Numbered from the stretch's first letter, positions 12,040 through 23,409 are shown. The stretch: DNA of 64,000 nucleotides from Daphnia pulex (GCF_021134715.1 NC_060027.1:124001-188000), one strand, 5' to 3'. Program-made: numbers and translations. Notes: generated from the sequence alone by a model not told the origin.

Positions 12040-13570
12040 CAGCAAAACCCGCAAGGTCTGCCATTTGACGTATTAAAAGTATAGCAGCCTATCCCAGTAT
12101 CAAGCCTTGGAGGACACAGGAGGAGCTTTGGCGCCGAACAAAAGAAATAGTAACAACTACACATGAGCAGGTTACAGCCCTTGAAAAATGAAATAGCCCA
12201 AAGTCAACGCGCGTCAGAAAAATAAGCTGGGAGAACGTGAGCGGCGAAATGGAGGAAGCACATTTACTGTGGATGGAGTTATTGCTTCTTCTTCTTGTTG
12301 TTGTTGTGGTTATTAACCAGCTCCAGGCGGAATGAAGCGGACTGGCTGCTGCGAAGCAAAAGGTCACCTTGAATTTCCGTGTTCGATGCTCTTCAAAAAA
12401 TAGTAAACACGCCGGCCATCTCGGCCGATAATGTGATGGGCGGCGTAACATTGACTTGATTATTTCCCCTCTTATAAAATACCTGTCGATTCACCCAAAA
12501 TAAGTATACGGGTAATATACACAAAGTCTTGTTCAATCACTTGACGATCAATCAGCAATATATGCAAGTGCGCTCGTTTTTGGACAAGCTGATCGAACGA
12601 GCTGTAAATAAGATTCGGTTGTAAATGTTATTAGAGTCAAACGAGTAACAATGTCAGCGAGTACCAATAACGAATGGCAACACTTGTAAAAAAAAAAGGT
12701 GTTTGGCGCCATTATTGGCTGTGCCATCGGTGCAGGTTATTAGCGCAACAGCAATCGAACATTTTCCGCCATCAAAATATTTTCCTGCAATTGTCACTAG
12801 ACGTAAAACTCATCGCATGTGTACTAAACGGGAAATGAATGGCTTTGCGGTGAAGACCCATTACGAGACGTCTCATAAAAAAAGAAATGCTCATCTCACG
12901 TTATTCACAATAATCCAAAGGTTGTTGAACTCGATGACTTGTGCACGGACCGCTCAATTCTTTTCCGTGAAAATTGAATGAACTGCAATCAAGCAGCAAA
13001 CCGCTAGAAAACGGCAAACAATGACGATGCGGGTCTGTTTTTTCCTCTTTCCATTTCATTTTTCCGGCTCCTATTTAGCTCACAGGGCAAAGAAAAAAAC
13101 ATTGGCCGTACGTACTCTACTCTACTTGATGCCAACCAACAACAACAACAACAACACGCACCCAATAAAATTGTAGCCTACAGCTGACTCGTTAATGACG
13201 TAGAAAGCAGCGAGCTCACGACCGGGTACTGGGTTTTCCCACTGACTCTGCCCTTTACTTCCCATGTAGGTAAAAAATAACACCACTCAGTTGTATGTTA
13301 GTCAAAATGTCTAGATGTTTTGTTCCATGGCTAGTGCGTCGTCGATATTTTTCACCTTGCCATGATGTAACACCTTGAATACCTTTTGGGCTCGTGCACT
13401 TGTTCAAACTGGATTTTTCCGCTTGACGTTTAGGAGAAGAAGAAGAAACTCTCATCCAGAAAGCCTTTGTATAATGTACGTTAGTGTCGGCGGCGGCGAT
13501 CACGGGCCTTCGTAGATGTTTTCTGATGATGAAATTTCGCCATCCGCCATCCGCCGCTGCTGCATTGCTC
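12040..13570. other. Intergenic between divergent peptide genes
   Basis: Separates the minus gene at 11.4 kb from the plus gene at 13.6 kb. Contains a (CAA)n tract near 13140. No supported gene. Confidence 0.35.
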
Positions 13571-13578
13571 CGCAAAAG

Positions 13579-13586
13579 TATAAAAG
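13579..13586 (+). promoter_or_regulatory. TATA box of the 13.6 kb gene
   Basis: TATAAAAG 58 bp before the ATG at 13637, followed by an initiator-like CATCAGTCGA at about 13609. Confidence 0.7.
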
Positions 13587-13636
13587 ACTTGGACGGAAGA
13601 GTAGCTAGGCATCAGTCGACACACTCTGCAAACAAC

Positions 13637-14124
13637 ATGAATCGCACTGCCCTGGTACAAGTTAAATATTAGAAATATTATCTTCTAAGACGTTAATCCA
13701 TTTGATTATTTGATAATTTGTCACCTGCATGTCGCTGATCTTTTCTTCTTTTCCCAATTTTCATTTCCAGTTGAGTCTTTGTGTTCTGCTGGCCGTTGTG
13801 GCCGCGTTCGTCGTCGAGGCCGCACCCCAACGTGAGAGACGCCAACTCGGCGGCATCTTGGGGGGAGTCCTTGGAGGCGGAGGCTATGGTAATATTTGAA
13901 ACAAATGGAAAATGGATTATTTGACTCTTTGATTTGTTTTCGGTATTTGTTTTTGCCGCGATTTGTTTTTGATTTGTTGTGTTCTTTTGAATCCAATAGG
14001 TCAACAATACGGCGGGTATGGTAATCAAGGATACGGAGGCTACGGAAATCAAGGATATTACAACCAAGGATACGGCGGTGGTTACGGCGGTGGTTACAGC
14101 GGTGAATCTCGCGAAAGATATTAA
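13637..14124 (+). CDS. Secreted RRQ-type Gly/Tyr/Asn-rich peptide precursor 4
   Basis: Exons 13637-13654 (MNRTAL), 13771-13888 and 14000-14124; 86 residues. Signal LSLCVLLAVVAAFVVEAA, then a very short pro-part PQRERRQ, LGGILGGVLGGGGYG, and repeats of GGYGNQGYGG ending SGESRERY. AATAAA at 14250 is the likely polyadenylation signal. It is a tandem paralog of the gene at 16.1 kb, with the same exon sizes (18 and 118 bp), the same phases and nearly identical exon 2. The dibasic site here is RR instead of KR, but Gln still follows. Confidence 0.85.
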
Positions 14125-14849
14125 TTGTTTCGTTTGTTTCAATTTTTCGACACGATTCCCATGTGATTGATTGATCCGCATCTCAGTCAGAAAAATGGGT
14201 ATTCCGTGTCTGCTATTGTTATTCAATGTGTTTTTTAAATCATTTGAAAAATAAACCGAAACATTATCGAAAAATGTTGAACGTACTGTGCACCCTTCGA
14301 TTGTCGCCATTGAGTCTAATTCTATACCATGGCCAATATAAGATCAAAGGTGTTTGGCGTCGTCGGCTGTCTAGCATTTTCAAAATATTTAACCAAAGGA
14401 CATTGAACTCCACACGACTATTACGCACCCGTTGGCCCATCTCAGTTCCTATCCTCAATTTTCAATATAGCTAATAACTTGAGGTCAAAAAGCAAACGGT
14501 CAACTCTTTTCTTTTACAGATGGAAGATTATTTTGTTCGAACGGGGCAGCGCACGAAAAAAGGGTATCCACAAATCTAACTGGCACGGTCCGACTTGTTA
14601 TCATCTAATCACGCGGAGAAAGCAGCTGCGCATGACACTGGGTTTTCCCTCCACTCTCTGCCTTGACTCCCATATACATGGGCAACCACTTTTTGTGTTG
14701 ATACGATTTCAAATGTGCATAGGTATTTCTCATGGCTAAACTGCGTTCCCAGTGCCCTTTTCTTATACTAAATGTTTGTGAAACTGTTACACCTCACATT
14801 ACCTTGGGCTCTTGGTTGGTTCAAACTGGGTTTGCTATACTGCACTATT

Positions 14850-15480
14850 TGGGATGCTGTTTATCTAAGTAAGAAATACAAAATGGGGTAACGAAAAATT
14901 GCTGACAGAATACAGGAACTAGAAAATTAACAGAAATATTTACATTGCATTGATGCAGGTAATGCAGTTAATGCGGCATTAAAATATCTAGTAGGCACAC
15001 AGGCCAATAAAAAAGTCAAGGAAATCATTACCTGGCAAGCGATGATCCTGAGATTGTTGCTGACGACAGGTTAACACAAAAAGGCACAAGAAAAACTTGC
15101 ATGCATCTTGTGGTTATGATGGCTGGCTCTGGCCTCAAATCTGCAAAAAGAAAAGGGTTACAAGGTATGCATAGAACAAACAAACTGCCATGCATCAACA
15201 GGGCAATCACATCTTCACATGCTAGTCAGGAACACTTTCACAAGTTTGGAACAGGTTTAACTCATCTAATCATAATCTAAGTTCCCACAATGGCACAATC
15301 ATTCTATTTGTATTCTTAGTTTTATTTACCCGCTAAACAGCATGGAGTATGACGGTTATCAGAAACAAATAAATTATAACAAGATAAATCTAAATCTTTG
15401 TCTCTGACTTTTTCGAAATTTTTAACTCAACGATAGCAGACGACACTTGTCTAATTTTCTTCTAATCAGCATCCTTACGA
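14850..15480. repeat. Dispersed duplicated segment, copy 1
   Basis: Shares stretches of strong similarity, in the same orientation, with about 36700-37530. The best-conserved block is 15032-15140. On the minus strand it is flanked by TTTTTGCAG and a GTAATGAT donor, like an exon. Its reading frame is not conserved between copies. Confidence 0.6.
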
Positions 15481-16080
15481 TATCGATAGAAATTAGAAAA
15501 GGAATACAAAATCAAATTCCCTCCTCAAAAACGATAAAGGAATAACCGAATAAGTTGAGGGAATAACTAAAAAAAAATAAGATCTAAATAAAAATGTGCA
15601 TGAAACCCGCAGAAAGAACAGCTGGTTTAAAGAAAGGCAAGCTAGGATGCTGCATGTGTTGACTTACCGTTTAGTATTGACGCAAAGCAAAATAAAATTA
15701 AGCGGCCTTTAAATTGGACGCGATATCCGATAACGAGCAACAACAACCAAATTGCTAAAAGTGACGCAATCCGATCTCCCCGGGAAAGGCCACGCCATTG
15801 GCTCTACATTGTCTTAAATACCACTGTAGTCATGCACATAGCAACTTGAACGTTGTTTCCGACTTGATATGAATAATCAGAGACTTGTTTACCTGTTCGT
15901 GGTGACGCAATGCCTCCCCGTATAATACGCCTTGGGCTCTTGTTGGTTATACAACTGGATTTGTTGTTGCACAGATCCAGTAGGGGCAGCAGACGAAGAA
16001 ACTCTCTCCCCTCATCATCCAACCTTGTGAGGTAAATTAAAATTTTCCTTCAGCTTTCCACCACAGGGCCGATGTTGCTG
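15480..16080. other. Intergenic upstream of the 16.1 kb gene
   Basis: No supported gene. The last stretch before 16096 is promoter region for the next gene. Confidence 0.35.
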
Positions 16081-16095
16081 TCTTGGTCGGTAAAG

Positions 16096-16104
16096 TATAA
16101 AAAG
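16096..16104 (+). promoter_or_regulatory. TATA box of the 16.1 kb gene
   Basis: TATAAAAAG 52 bp before the ATG at 16148, with an ACATCAGTCGAC initiator-like context similar to the 13.6 kb gene. Confidence 0.7.
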
Positions 16105-16147
16105 CCTTCGATTGAGGCCAAATGGACATCAGTCGACATCCACCAAC

Positions 16148-16628
16148 ATGAATCGCACTACACTGGTAAGTTATTGTCTCACTATTACTTCACACTGCGC
16201 ACTGCGAGTCCTGTATTTAATCCATTTACTTCTTTTATAATGGGTCATGTCGCTGATTTTTTCTTCTTGTCCCGATTTGATTTTTCCAGTTGAGTCTTTG
16301 TGTCCTGCTGGCCGTTGTGGCCGCAATCGTCGTCGAGGCAGCACCCCAACGTGAGAAGCGACAACTGGGCGGCATTTTGGGCGGACTCCTTGGAGGCGGA
16401 GGCTATGGTAATATTCTAAACAAATGATTCGTAATTAATGATGGATCATGACGTTTTTCGATTCATTTGTCATCAACAGGTCAACAGTATGGGGGTTATG
16501 GCAATCAAGGCTATGGCAATCAAGGCTATGGCAATTACGGAGGGTATAACCAAGGGTATAACCAAGGATACGGCGGAGGTGGTTACGGCGGTGGACACCA
16601 TCATCATCACTCTCACGAAAGATATTAA
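16148..16628 (+). CDS. Secreted KRQ-type Gly/Tyr/His-rich peptide precursor 5
   Basis: Exons 16148-16165 (MNRTTL), 16290-16407 and 16480-16628; 94 residues. Signal LSLCVLLAVVAAIVVEAA, PQREKRQ, LGGILGGLLGGGGYG, then GYGNQ repeats and an end of GGGHHHHHSHERY. Tandem duplicate of the 13.6 kb gene. The differences lie in the tail, where this copy has gained a His cluster. AATAAA at 16735 is the likely polyadenylation signal. Secreted; function unknown. Confidence 0.85.
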
Positions 16629-16744
16629 CAATTCCTATATTACCCTGGTCCTACCTGTAAAAAAAAAATAACTCGCATCTCGTCGTCTGTCAAACTCGTT
16701 TCTGATATTTCAAACGTTGCGAATGTATTTACGAAATAAACAAA

Positions 16745-17735
16745 AGGTCTTTTTTAAAAATATCAGTCGCCGTTAGACTTGCTGATTGACAATGAATCCG
16801 CTTTTCCCTTCTTGGATGATTTCCATCCGCACTGGGGCTCGATCCGCTTCACTCCAATTGAATAACAATAATTCTGGAATCTCAGAAATATTCGTCCCAG
16901 CGATTTGATTGCGTCCACCTTGAAGTTAACCCGAGTGTCTTTAGTTAAATAATTAAAAATACGTGCATATAAAAAAGGACCGCAGTTTACCAATTCAGAT
17001 ATTCAAGATGTTAGCGCGTCCGTCTAAAAGATTGAAACCAGCAAAAGAGCTGATGAGCAAAAGAATTACATCCTTATGGTTCCAACAACCTTAGCGCGTT
17101 GCGTCATAGCTGGGCGACGACGACATAATTCGTCCATATTTGATTTCACGGTGGCTTCCTCCTCCGCCACACAGCCGCTTGGCTTTTCCCATTTAAATAT
17201 AAAAAGGGGGGAAGGAATAAAAAGAAAAGCCTTTGGCCGACGGCTGTTCCATCCGATGAAGGTGCCCTTCTGCTAGTGGAAGAGAAAATTTCCGAGCCCA
17301 CCTGAATACAGGAAAGCAGTTTGGGCCAGTTGGAACCAGTTGCTGTCTTTTTCTTGAAAGCCGAGCTCCGTGTAAGGCTGGAGAAAATCGAGAACATCTT
17401 GATTAGGATACTACAATAAAATTGGACTGACCATTTTGTTCTATAAAAGATGAGCTTTCATTGTCGGAGACTGAGCTATAAGAACAAGGCAAACGATAGA
17501 AAATGTAATTCTTTTGGTCGCGGTTCATTCAATTTGGACTACGTAACTATTACCCGTACGTCTATAGAGTGAATAATAATGATCTTTATGAACTTATGAG
17601 CTTTTGACAGGCTCCACCGCAATTCTTTCTTCTCCTGGAAAAAAAAAGAAAACAAACAAAAAGGCTAATGTGTACAGTTTGACCATACTGTCGGTCCCTC
17701 CTTCGTTGCCTTGGGAGTCTTTTTTCACTTGGACG
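16745..17735. other. Intergenic with an orphan TATA-like site
   Basis: TATAAAAAG occurs at 17198-17206 and an ATG follows at about 17259, but its frame closes after six codons and no matching exon was found. It may be a decayed peptide gene. Confidence 0.35.
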
Positions 17736-17739
17736 CGAG

Positions 17740-17747
17740 TATAAAAA
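17740..17747 (+). promoter_or_regulatory. TATA box of the 17.8 kb gene
   Basis: TATAAAAA 68 bp before the ATG at 17808. Confidence 0.7.
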
Positions 17748-17807
17748 GGGAAAAACCCATCCGGCCTCACTCGACAATCGTCAAAAGCAGCAAACAGATT
17801 CATCAGC

Positions 17808-18199
17808 ATGAGTCGCTCAATTAATATTCTGGTGAGCCAAATCGATTTCGACAAATGTAAATGAGTTCATTCAATTATTTGTGTCTGATTGCAGGTGATG
17901 AGTTTGTGCATCTTGCTGGCCATTTGGGTCGGCGTCGCTGAAGCCGCACCTCGTCAAAAGCGCCAATACTACGGTCAGATTTCAAATTCGATTTCAAAAG
18001 TCCCTTTCATTTAAAATAATAAATTTGTCATTTCATTTTTTTTTCTTGAATTTGGTCAGGAAACCAATACGGTGGTTATAACAGTTATGGTGGCTACGAC
18101 AGTTACGGTGGCTACGACAATTATGGCGGATACAACAGTTACGAAGGATACAACCAAGGATACGGCGGTTACGGTGGAGGTTCTGACGAAATCTATTAG
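17808..18199 (+). CDS. Secreted KRQ-type Tyr/Gly/Asn/Asp-rich peptide precursor 6
   Basis: Exons 17808-17831 (MSRSINIL), 17895-17973 and 18060-18199; 80 residues. Signal VMSLCILLAIWVGVAEAA, PRQKRQ, YYGNQYGG, then five GGY(N/D)xY-type repeats and an acidic end SDEIY. It lacks the hydrophobic G/L/A block seen in its neighbours, so the mature part is almost purely repetitive. AATAAA at 18248 lies close to the convergent 3' end of the minus gene at 18.4 kb. Confidence 0.83.
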
Positions 18200-18442
18200 T
18201 TAATCAACTCAATAACGCACGGGCATTTTTGACTGAATTCAAGCCTCAATAAACCAAACACTCACCCAAATCGACTTTTATTTGTTCTTAACATTTTGTG
18301 TACAGTGAGACGGTCAACGTCTTTTCATTTAAATATTCATACCAATTTTGAATTGTTCCGTCCATTTTTTCTCTCACTTATACTCAAGGGCTGGTGGTCT
18401 CGTTCATTATCTAAGTTCAAATGTCGACCGAGAAATAAAATT

Positions 18443-18789
18443 TCATTCAAGCCTAACACGGTTGATTTTTGCGGTAATAATTACTACCTGGTCAGGGAAT
18501 CCGCCCAATCCCATCGCCTCTTTCTCGTCAATGGTCGCCACGAAAGCGGCCACTTGTATTTGCAACTGGGCAACTTGTTCTTCGGTGCAGGGCGTTTCAA
18601 CAAAGAGGCAGTGCATGTATTTGGTGAGCGGGTCTTCTTCCTCTTCGCAAGCGACGAACCCGAAAACGACAAGCGACACGGCCAACTGTGTTGGAAAACA
18701 TTTGTCGTCAAACTGATTTGATTGCCAATTTGAAAGAATGGTTGGAAAGGATGGACGAGGCGACTTACCAAGAGAATAATGCGAGACAT
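18443..18789 (-). CDS. Small secreted acidic protein, chemosensory-protein-like fragment?
   Basis: Exons 18789-18769 (MSRIILL) and 18685-18443; 87 residues. Signal core LAVSLVVFGFVAC, then EEEEDPLTKYMHCLFVETPC (C-x6-C) and a Gln/Ala-rich stretch. The NYxxCLL-x-PC-type pattern recalls the first half of arthropod chemosensory (OS-D) proteins, but the second pair of cysteines of that family is absent, so this would be a truncated or diverged member. Shares the MSR-type first exon with the neighbouring peptide genes but has no KRQ site. A reverse-strand AATAAA lies near 18280, so it converges with the gene at 17.8 kb. An AT-rich TATA-like site lies near 18860. Confidence 0.55.
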
Positions 18790-19545
18790 TGTTGAATAGT
18801 CACCTCGTTCGTTCGGTGCCAATAACTGCAATGTTGTTGGACACCGCCATTCGCATGCGTATTATATTACCTCGCACTTGTACATTGAGAGCAGCTGTAT
18901 ACCCACGGGCGAAGTAATAGAAATAAAAGGCCAGGAAACGGGTAAATTTGGAACGGACCTGTTGTTGCAGTTATTATAACACGTACGGCGTGTAGAGAAG
19001 CGGACTGTTGCGTAGCCAAAGTTCACCTCGGGTCGATGATCGACATCTAATAAAAATGGTGCCGCTTTTACAAGACTCAAAATTTCAAACGTTTGTCGTC
19101 GAGTTCCACTCGGTCGAAAATTTCGAATTGACGAAAAAACTAACGGAAAAACGGCGACAATTATGCGGTGAGAAATAACTCTAATAATTAACCAACAGTT
19201 TGTCAAATTGATGTTCTTAATATTTCTTTCGTCAATTTTACCCAAACGATCGACATCGTTCAGACCGCCATTTCAGTCCTCGAATTTAATTAGTTCCAAA
19301 CCAACGATGAGACATCCTATAGTCAGGCTATTGGACTAAAACCCTTAACATTTAACCAACTCTTTTCTCTAACAATGAAACAACACGTACAAGTAAATAA
19401 TCTGCAGTAATTTGTTGTCGTATTTAGCAAAACTGGTTAGCTTTTAACACGCTCAACACAAGAAGAAATACAAATGAAAAGTGGATGGTCAGAGGAGGAA
19501 GGCCGGGTTCGACGGTGACAACATTTCAAGAACTTGAGCGCTGGA

Positions 19546-20188
19546 TTAGCCGATAAAAGGTTTACCGGGCTTCCTAGCGCTAGGCTGCTTATTGGCCAAA
19601 CTTGCAGCGCCCACAGCTGGGGCATGCTGTGGTGCCTGGATCGGTGCGGTGGCTCCGGCTTTGATGGTTCCCTCTTTTGTTGCGATGGCTCCTTTCTTGT
19701 GCTCCTTGGTGGCAGCTTTCGCTTCACGGGGGCGTCTGTTATTGATGGGCACGTGATGTTTCTTTCCGTCCTTTACCCTTTTGACGTGGTGAGAGTGGGC
19801 GGCAGCGGATTTTCCAGCAGCAGCGTGATGATCCTCCGAAGCGTGATGATCCTCCGAAGCGTGATGATCCTCCGAAGCGTGTTCAGATTTTTGGACCAAA
19901 GTTTCGGAAGCTATACAATGCGAATAAACAAGAATCACCCAAACATAATAGTAAATACAAACCACCGCGGGAAATAACGACACAAATAATACAAGAAGTT
20001 AAAATCAGATTTTACCATGATCCTCCGGTGCTGCTGGATTGGCTGTTGTCGTGAAGACGACCATGGCCACCATAGCCAAAATGCTCAATACCTACAGTTG
20101 ACATAATTTGCGAAATGATTGAATTTCTTTTGACCATATGAATTGAAAAAGACAAAATGAAGCTATTAACTTTTACCTTAAAGTTCAT
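19546..20188 (-). CDS. Secreted His-rich ASEDHH protein, unit A left
   Basis: Exons 20188-20177 (MNFK), 20091-20016 and 19910-19546; 150 residues. Exon 2 encodes the signal VLSILAMVAMVVFTTTANPA and APEDHG. Exon 3 gives SETLVQKSEH, three tandem ASEDHH units, AAAGKSAAAHSHHVKRVKDG and a Lys/Ala/Pro-rich C-terminal half ending KPGKPFIG. The other copies (23.5, 27.4, 31.9 kb) have one unit each. Secreted, and the His clusters could bind metal or be pH-responsive; this is inference. VKR is a possible dibasic cleavage site. No known domain. Confidence 0.82.
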
Positions 20189-20266
20189 GATGAAGATGTT
20201 CAGCGAGTGTATTAAACTGTTTGAAGATCAGAAAATATCTGTGACATTCACTCGCAAATACGGCTG

Positions 20267-20274
20267 CTTTTATA
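20267..20274 (-). promoter_or_regulatory. TATA box of the 19.5 kb gene
   Basis: TATAAAAG on the minus strand, about 80 bp before the ATG at 20188. Confidence 0.65.
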
Positions 20275-20987
20275 GTCGAATATTGGCCATCGTGAATCAT
20301 TACAACTGACGTGGCTATTGACTATTGGCAATTGAACGACACGTCCAGAAATCTCGATTTCAACAGGTGTTAATGGTTTCAAATTATAGTCGCGTCAACT
20401 AAACCTGCGAAAGAACACGATTGCGAATAAAATGATCCCATCATCAAATATCTCGAACGTGACTTTGGATTAATTTGCGCAAATGAATTCGATCAGTTGG
20501 CCACCCAGAACGACATCCGATTACGGTTCACTTGCGCTATTTCGGGATTTATTTGGTGTGAACTGGTTTCTACTGGATTAATCCGGCGTTTAATGTTAAT
20601 TTAGGGAAATAAAAAGCCGATTTCAACGTACGCCAATATGACACCCCCTAAGCGATGGCGTAGTAGTTGTAATATTACACAAAAATGACATCAAAGTTCT
20701 TGAAATAAGATTGGCCAATTCATCTGATATCGCAACTTTAAAATCTGAAATGGACACGGTCAAATATAAAACGCATTCAGGTCTCTGTAAATTCTTATTC
20801 CATCGAAAAAAAAGAAAGAAAACTACTGGATGATCTCATAGCGAAATCTGACCGCTGGATGCTTCCGGACTCAAAGCTCCAGTTGTAACTCGAGTGAACT
20901 GAATGAAGAAAGGCTGTGCGCAGCAGCAGTAATCATCGATGCATTGGCATGTACCCTATTGATCAATTGGGTATATTCCCAATGTCG

Positions 20988-21011
20988 ATTTCAAATGTCG
21001 ACATTTGAAAT
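20988..21011. repeat. Perfect 24-bp palindrome centred on GTCGAC
   Basis: A perfect inverted repeat without a spacer, inside about 130 bp of unit A sequence (about 20940-21075) that has no counterpart in unit B. Confidence 0.7.
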
Positions 21012-21261
21012 ATGGTGTCAGCACTCAAAGAATTAATTTTAATGGCTAATTCTAATACTGCTAAAAAGAGCCAACAAGTATCGTTGAGTCCGATATCTGC
21101 CAAAATTAAAAGTCACGTTCCAACTATTTCGACAGGTGATGTACAGATCGCGGAGTACGAATTACAAATATGAAACCAAATAGCTCGAAACGTATGTCGT
21201 CGTTGTCAAGTAGCGATTGGCCATTTCAAAACGCGCCATTTCAGTTCTACAATTGACCCGC

Positions 21262-21270
21262 TATAAAAAG
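21262..21270 (+). promoter_or_regulatory. TATA box of the 21.3 kb gene
   Basis: TATAAAAAG 82 bp before the ATG at 21344; identical at 28900 in unit B. Confidence 0.7.
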
Positions 21271-21343
21271 CCGATGTACTCGCCAGTTCATGTCGTAGAT
21301 TGTTCTAGTCTTTGAACAGTTTGCACTCGCTGAAAATTTCATC

Positions 21344-22067
21344 ATGAGTTTCAAGGTAAAAGTTATAGACATTCATTTTTAAATTGTGGTCGTAATAATT
21401 GCAATCATTTTGCAAATGTTACCTGCAGGTATTGAGCATCTTGGCATTGGTCGTCCTGGTTTGCGTCCTCACCACGACAGCCGATCCAGCACCGGAGGAA
21501 CATGGTAAAATCAGATTTGAACGTTTGAATTATTTGTGTCGTATTAATCTCTCACGATGAGTTGTTACTATGATAGAGCGACCCTTGATATTTCTTTGCA
21601 TTGCAGCTACGGAAATGGCCCACCACCACAAGAAATCGGAACGCGGATGGAAGAAGCATGTTGCGGCTGAGAGACGCATCGCCACCCAAACTCATTACCA
21701 CCACGCCAGGAAAATGAAGGAAGAAAATGAATCCGTGAAGGAAACGGTGAAAACCAAAAGAGACGCCGACGACAAAGTCTTTCAGTTCAATTTCGGCAAG
21801 TGGTGGAAAAACTTAAAACCCGCCATCAAGGTAGCTGTTCCTCTTGATCCCGCTGATGGGGAACCCACTGTCCTAGCAACCATCGAAGATGTTGCTACCC
21901 TTGAGGCAGTTGATCCAGCAGCTCCCGTTCCGGCCGAGGAACTTTCGAGCCAGGAAGAACTCGAGTCTGTTGTAGTGGAGGTGGTTGATCCCGATTCCCC
22001 TGCTGTGGGAGGCGAACTGGCTCCCGTTCCGCCTCCTCACCCATGGTGGTGGTGGAGAACCGGATGA
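21344..22067 (+). CDS. Secreted HHHKKSERGWKKH-family protein, unit A
   Basis: Exons 21344-21355 (MSFK), 21429-21504 and 21607-22067; 182 residues. The signal exon (VLSILALVVLVCVLTTTADP, then APEEHG) is closely related to that of the ASEDHH genes, but exon 3 is unrelated: TEMAHHHKKSERGWKKHVAA, a basic segment THYHHARKMKEENES, KTKRDADDKVFQFNFGKWW, then an acidic Glu/Val/Ala/Pro-rich tail. Compared with the unit B copy (stop 29749) the tail leaves the conserved frame near 22030-22065 and ends PHPWWWWRTG. The ancestral stop (TAA at 22133) survives in another frame. Expressed function unknown. Confidence 0.8.
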
Positions 22068-22379
22068 GATGGTGGAATGACGAGGCCGCTATCACAGTCG
22101 AGGCAATTGCCAGCACCGTCGAATCATTTTTGTAATCATCAGTATTCGATGGTCGACTGAGTTATGCGTTTCATTTCGTTTGTTATGATTTTGATGGCCA
22201 TCTATGTAGGCCTACTACTTGCTTCTCTCAATATATAATCAATTGCATCAGAGATAAGGAGGCTGTTCTTGTGTCTTTTTTTACTTCTTCCTGATTTTAT
22301 ATTAACCGACTAATGAACTCGGCTGTCTTTCTGCCTTTTCCCCCCTTGAGACCATTGGACAGATTGATGACATTTTTTC

Positions 22380-22510
22380 AGGGCGGAGGACATGGGCACG
22401 GAGTTGGGCACGGATATGAAGAACATGGGCACGAAGGATATGGTGGACATGGTGGAAACTATGGTGGATACAACCAAGGATACTACGGCGGCGGACATCA
22501 TCATCACTGA
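22380..22510 (+). pseudogene. Truncated Gly/His-rich KRQ gene (tail only)
   Basis: Encodes only the end of the tail found in the intact gene at 30325-30918 (GHGYEEHGHEGYGGHGG and a close GGYNQGYYGGGHHHH end). Promoter, signal exon and KRQ exon are missing. Upstream sequence (about 22339-22380) matches about 29984-30016 of unit B and then jumps straight into the third-exon repeat, so about 0.75 kb has been deleted. The 3' UTR beyond 22510 is still well conserved. Confidence 0.75.
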
Positions 22511-23409
22511 TCATCACTCCCACGAAATCCCATTAATTCCCGTTCGAAATTCCCATTTCATTTTTCCCATAGTCGCCAATTATGACTTTAATCGCCTGTC
22601 CCGTTTATACTCAGCACAATTTCACCGCAATGTGATACCGAACGCGACAATTTCTGATATTCAAAACTATGCAAACGCACATTGACCAAATAAATCAAAA
22701 CATTATCACGTTTCTCCTAGCTCGGATTTTTATTTCACTGTCTATTGTTTCATTGAATTGGGTTGGCTATTCTTTACAATGGACCTTATATAAGGTCGTC
22801 AACACATAAAGTCGTCAACTGGAGCTTTGCGGCCGGAAGCATCCAGCGATCAAATTTCGCTATGAGATCGTCCGGTAGTTTTTTCGATGGAATAAGAACT
22901 TACAGAGACCTGAATGCGTTTTATATTTGACCGTGTCCATTTCAGATTTTAAAGCTACGATATCAGATGAATTGGCCAATCTTTTTTCAAGAATTATGAA
23001 GTCATTTTTGTATAATATTACAAGTACTAACGCCATCGCTTAGGGGGTGTCATATTGGCGTACGTTGAAATCGGCTTTTTTATTTACCTAAACTAACATT
23101 AACCGCCGGATTAATCAAGTAGAAACCAGTTGAAACCAAATAAATCCCGAAATAGCACAAGTGAACCGTAATCGGATGTCGCTCTTGGGTGGCCAACTGA
23201 TCGAATTCAATTGCGCAAAATAATCCAAAGTCACGTTCGAGATATTTGACGATGGGATCATTTTATTCGCAATCGTGTTCTTTCGCAGGTTTAGTTGACG
23301 CGGCTATAATTTGAAACCATTAACACCTGTGGAAATCGAGATTTCTAGACTTGTCGTTCAATTGCCAATAGCCAACAGCCACGTCAGGTGTAATTCACGA
23401 TGTTTGGAC

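Larger units (their letters stand above)
19032..20886 (+). repeat. Unit A inverted repeat, left arm
   Basis: Reverse-complement homology with 22816-24637. It contains the minus-strand His-rich gene and both its flanks. Confidence 0.8.

Noticed and set aside
13693-14310. 205-codon minus-strand ORF
   Set aside because: Runs antisense through all exons and introns of the 13.6 kb gene.
15032-15140. snoRNA or tRNA at the conserved exon-like block
   Set aside because: No C/D box spacing, H/ACA layout or cloverleaf could be drawn.
17198-17280. TATAAAAAG followed by a short ATG frame
   Set aside because: Frame closes after six codons and no second exon was found; noted only as a possible relic.
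19826-19880. Short direct repeats as a CRISPR-like array
   Set aside because: The repeats are in-frame coding units without spacers, and the genome is eukaryotic.
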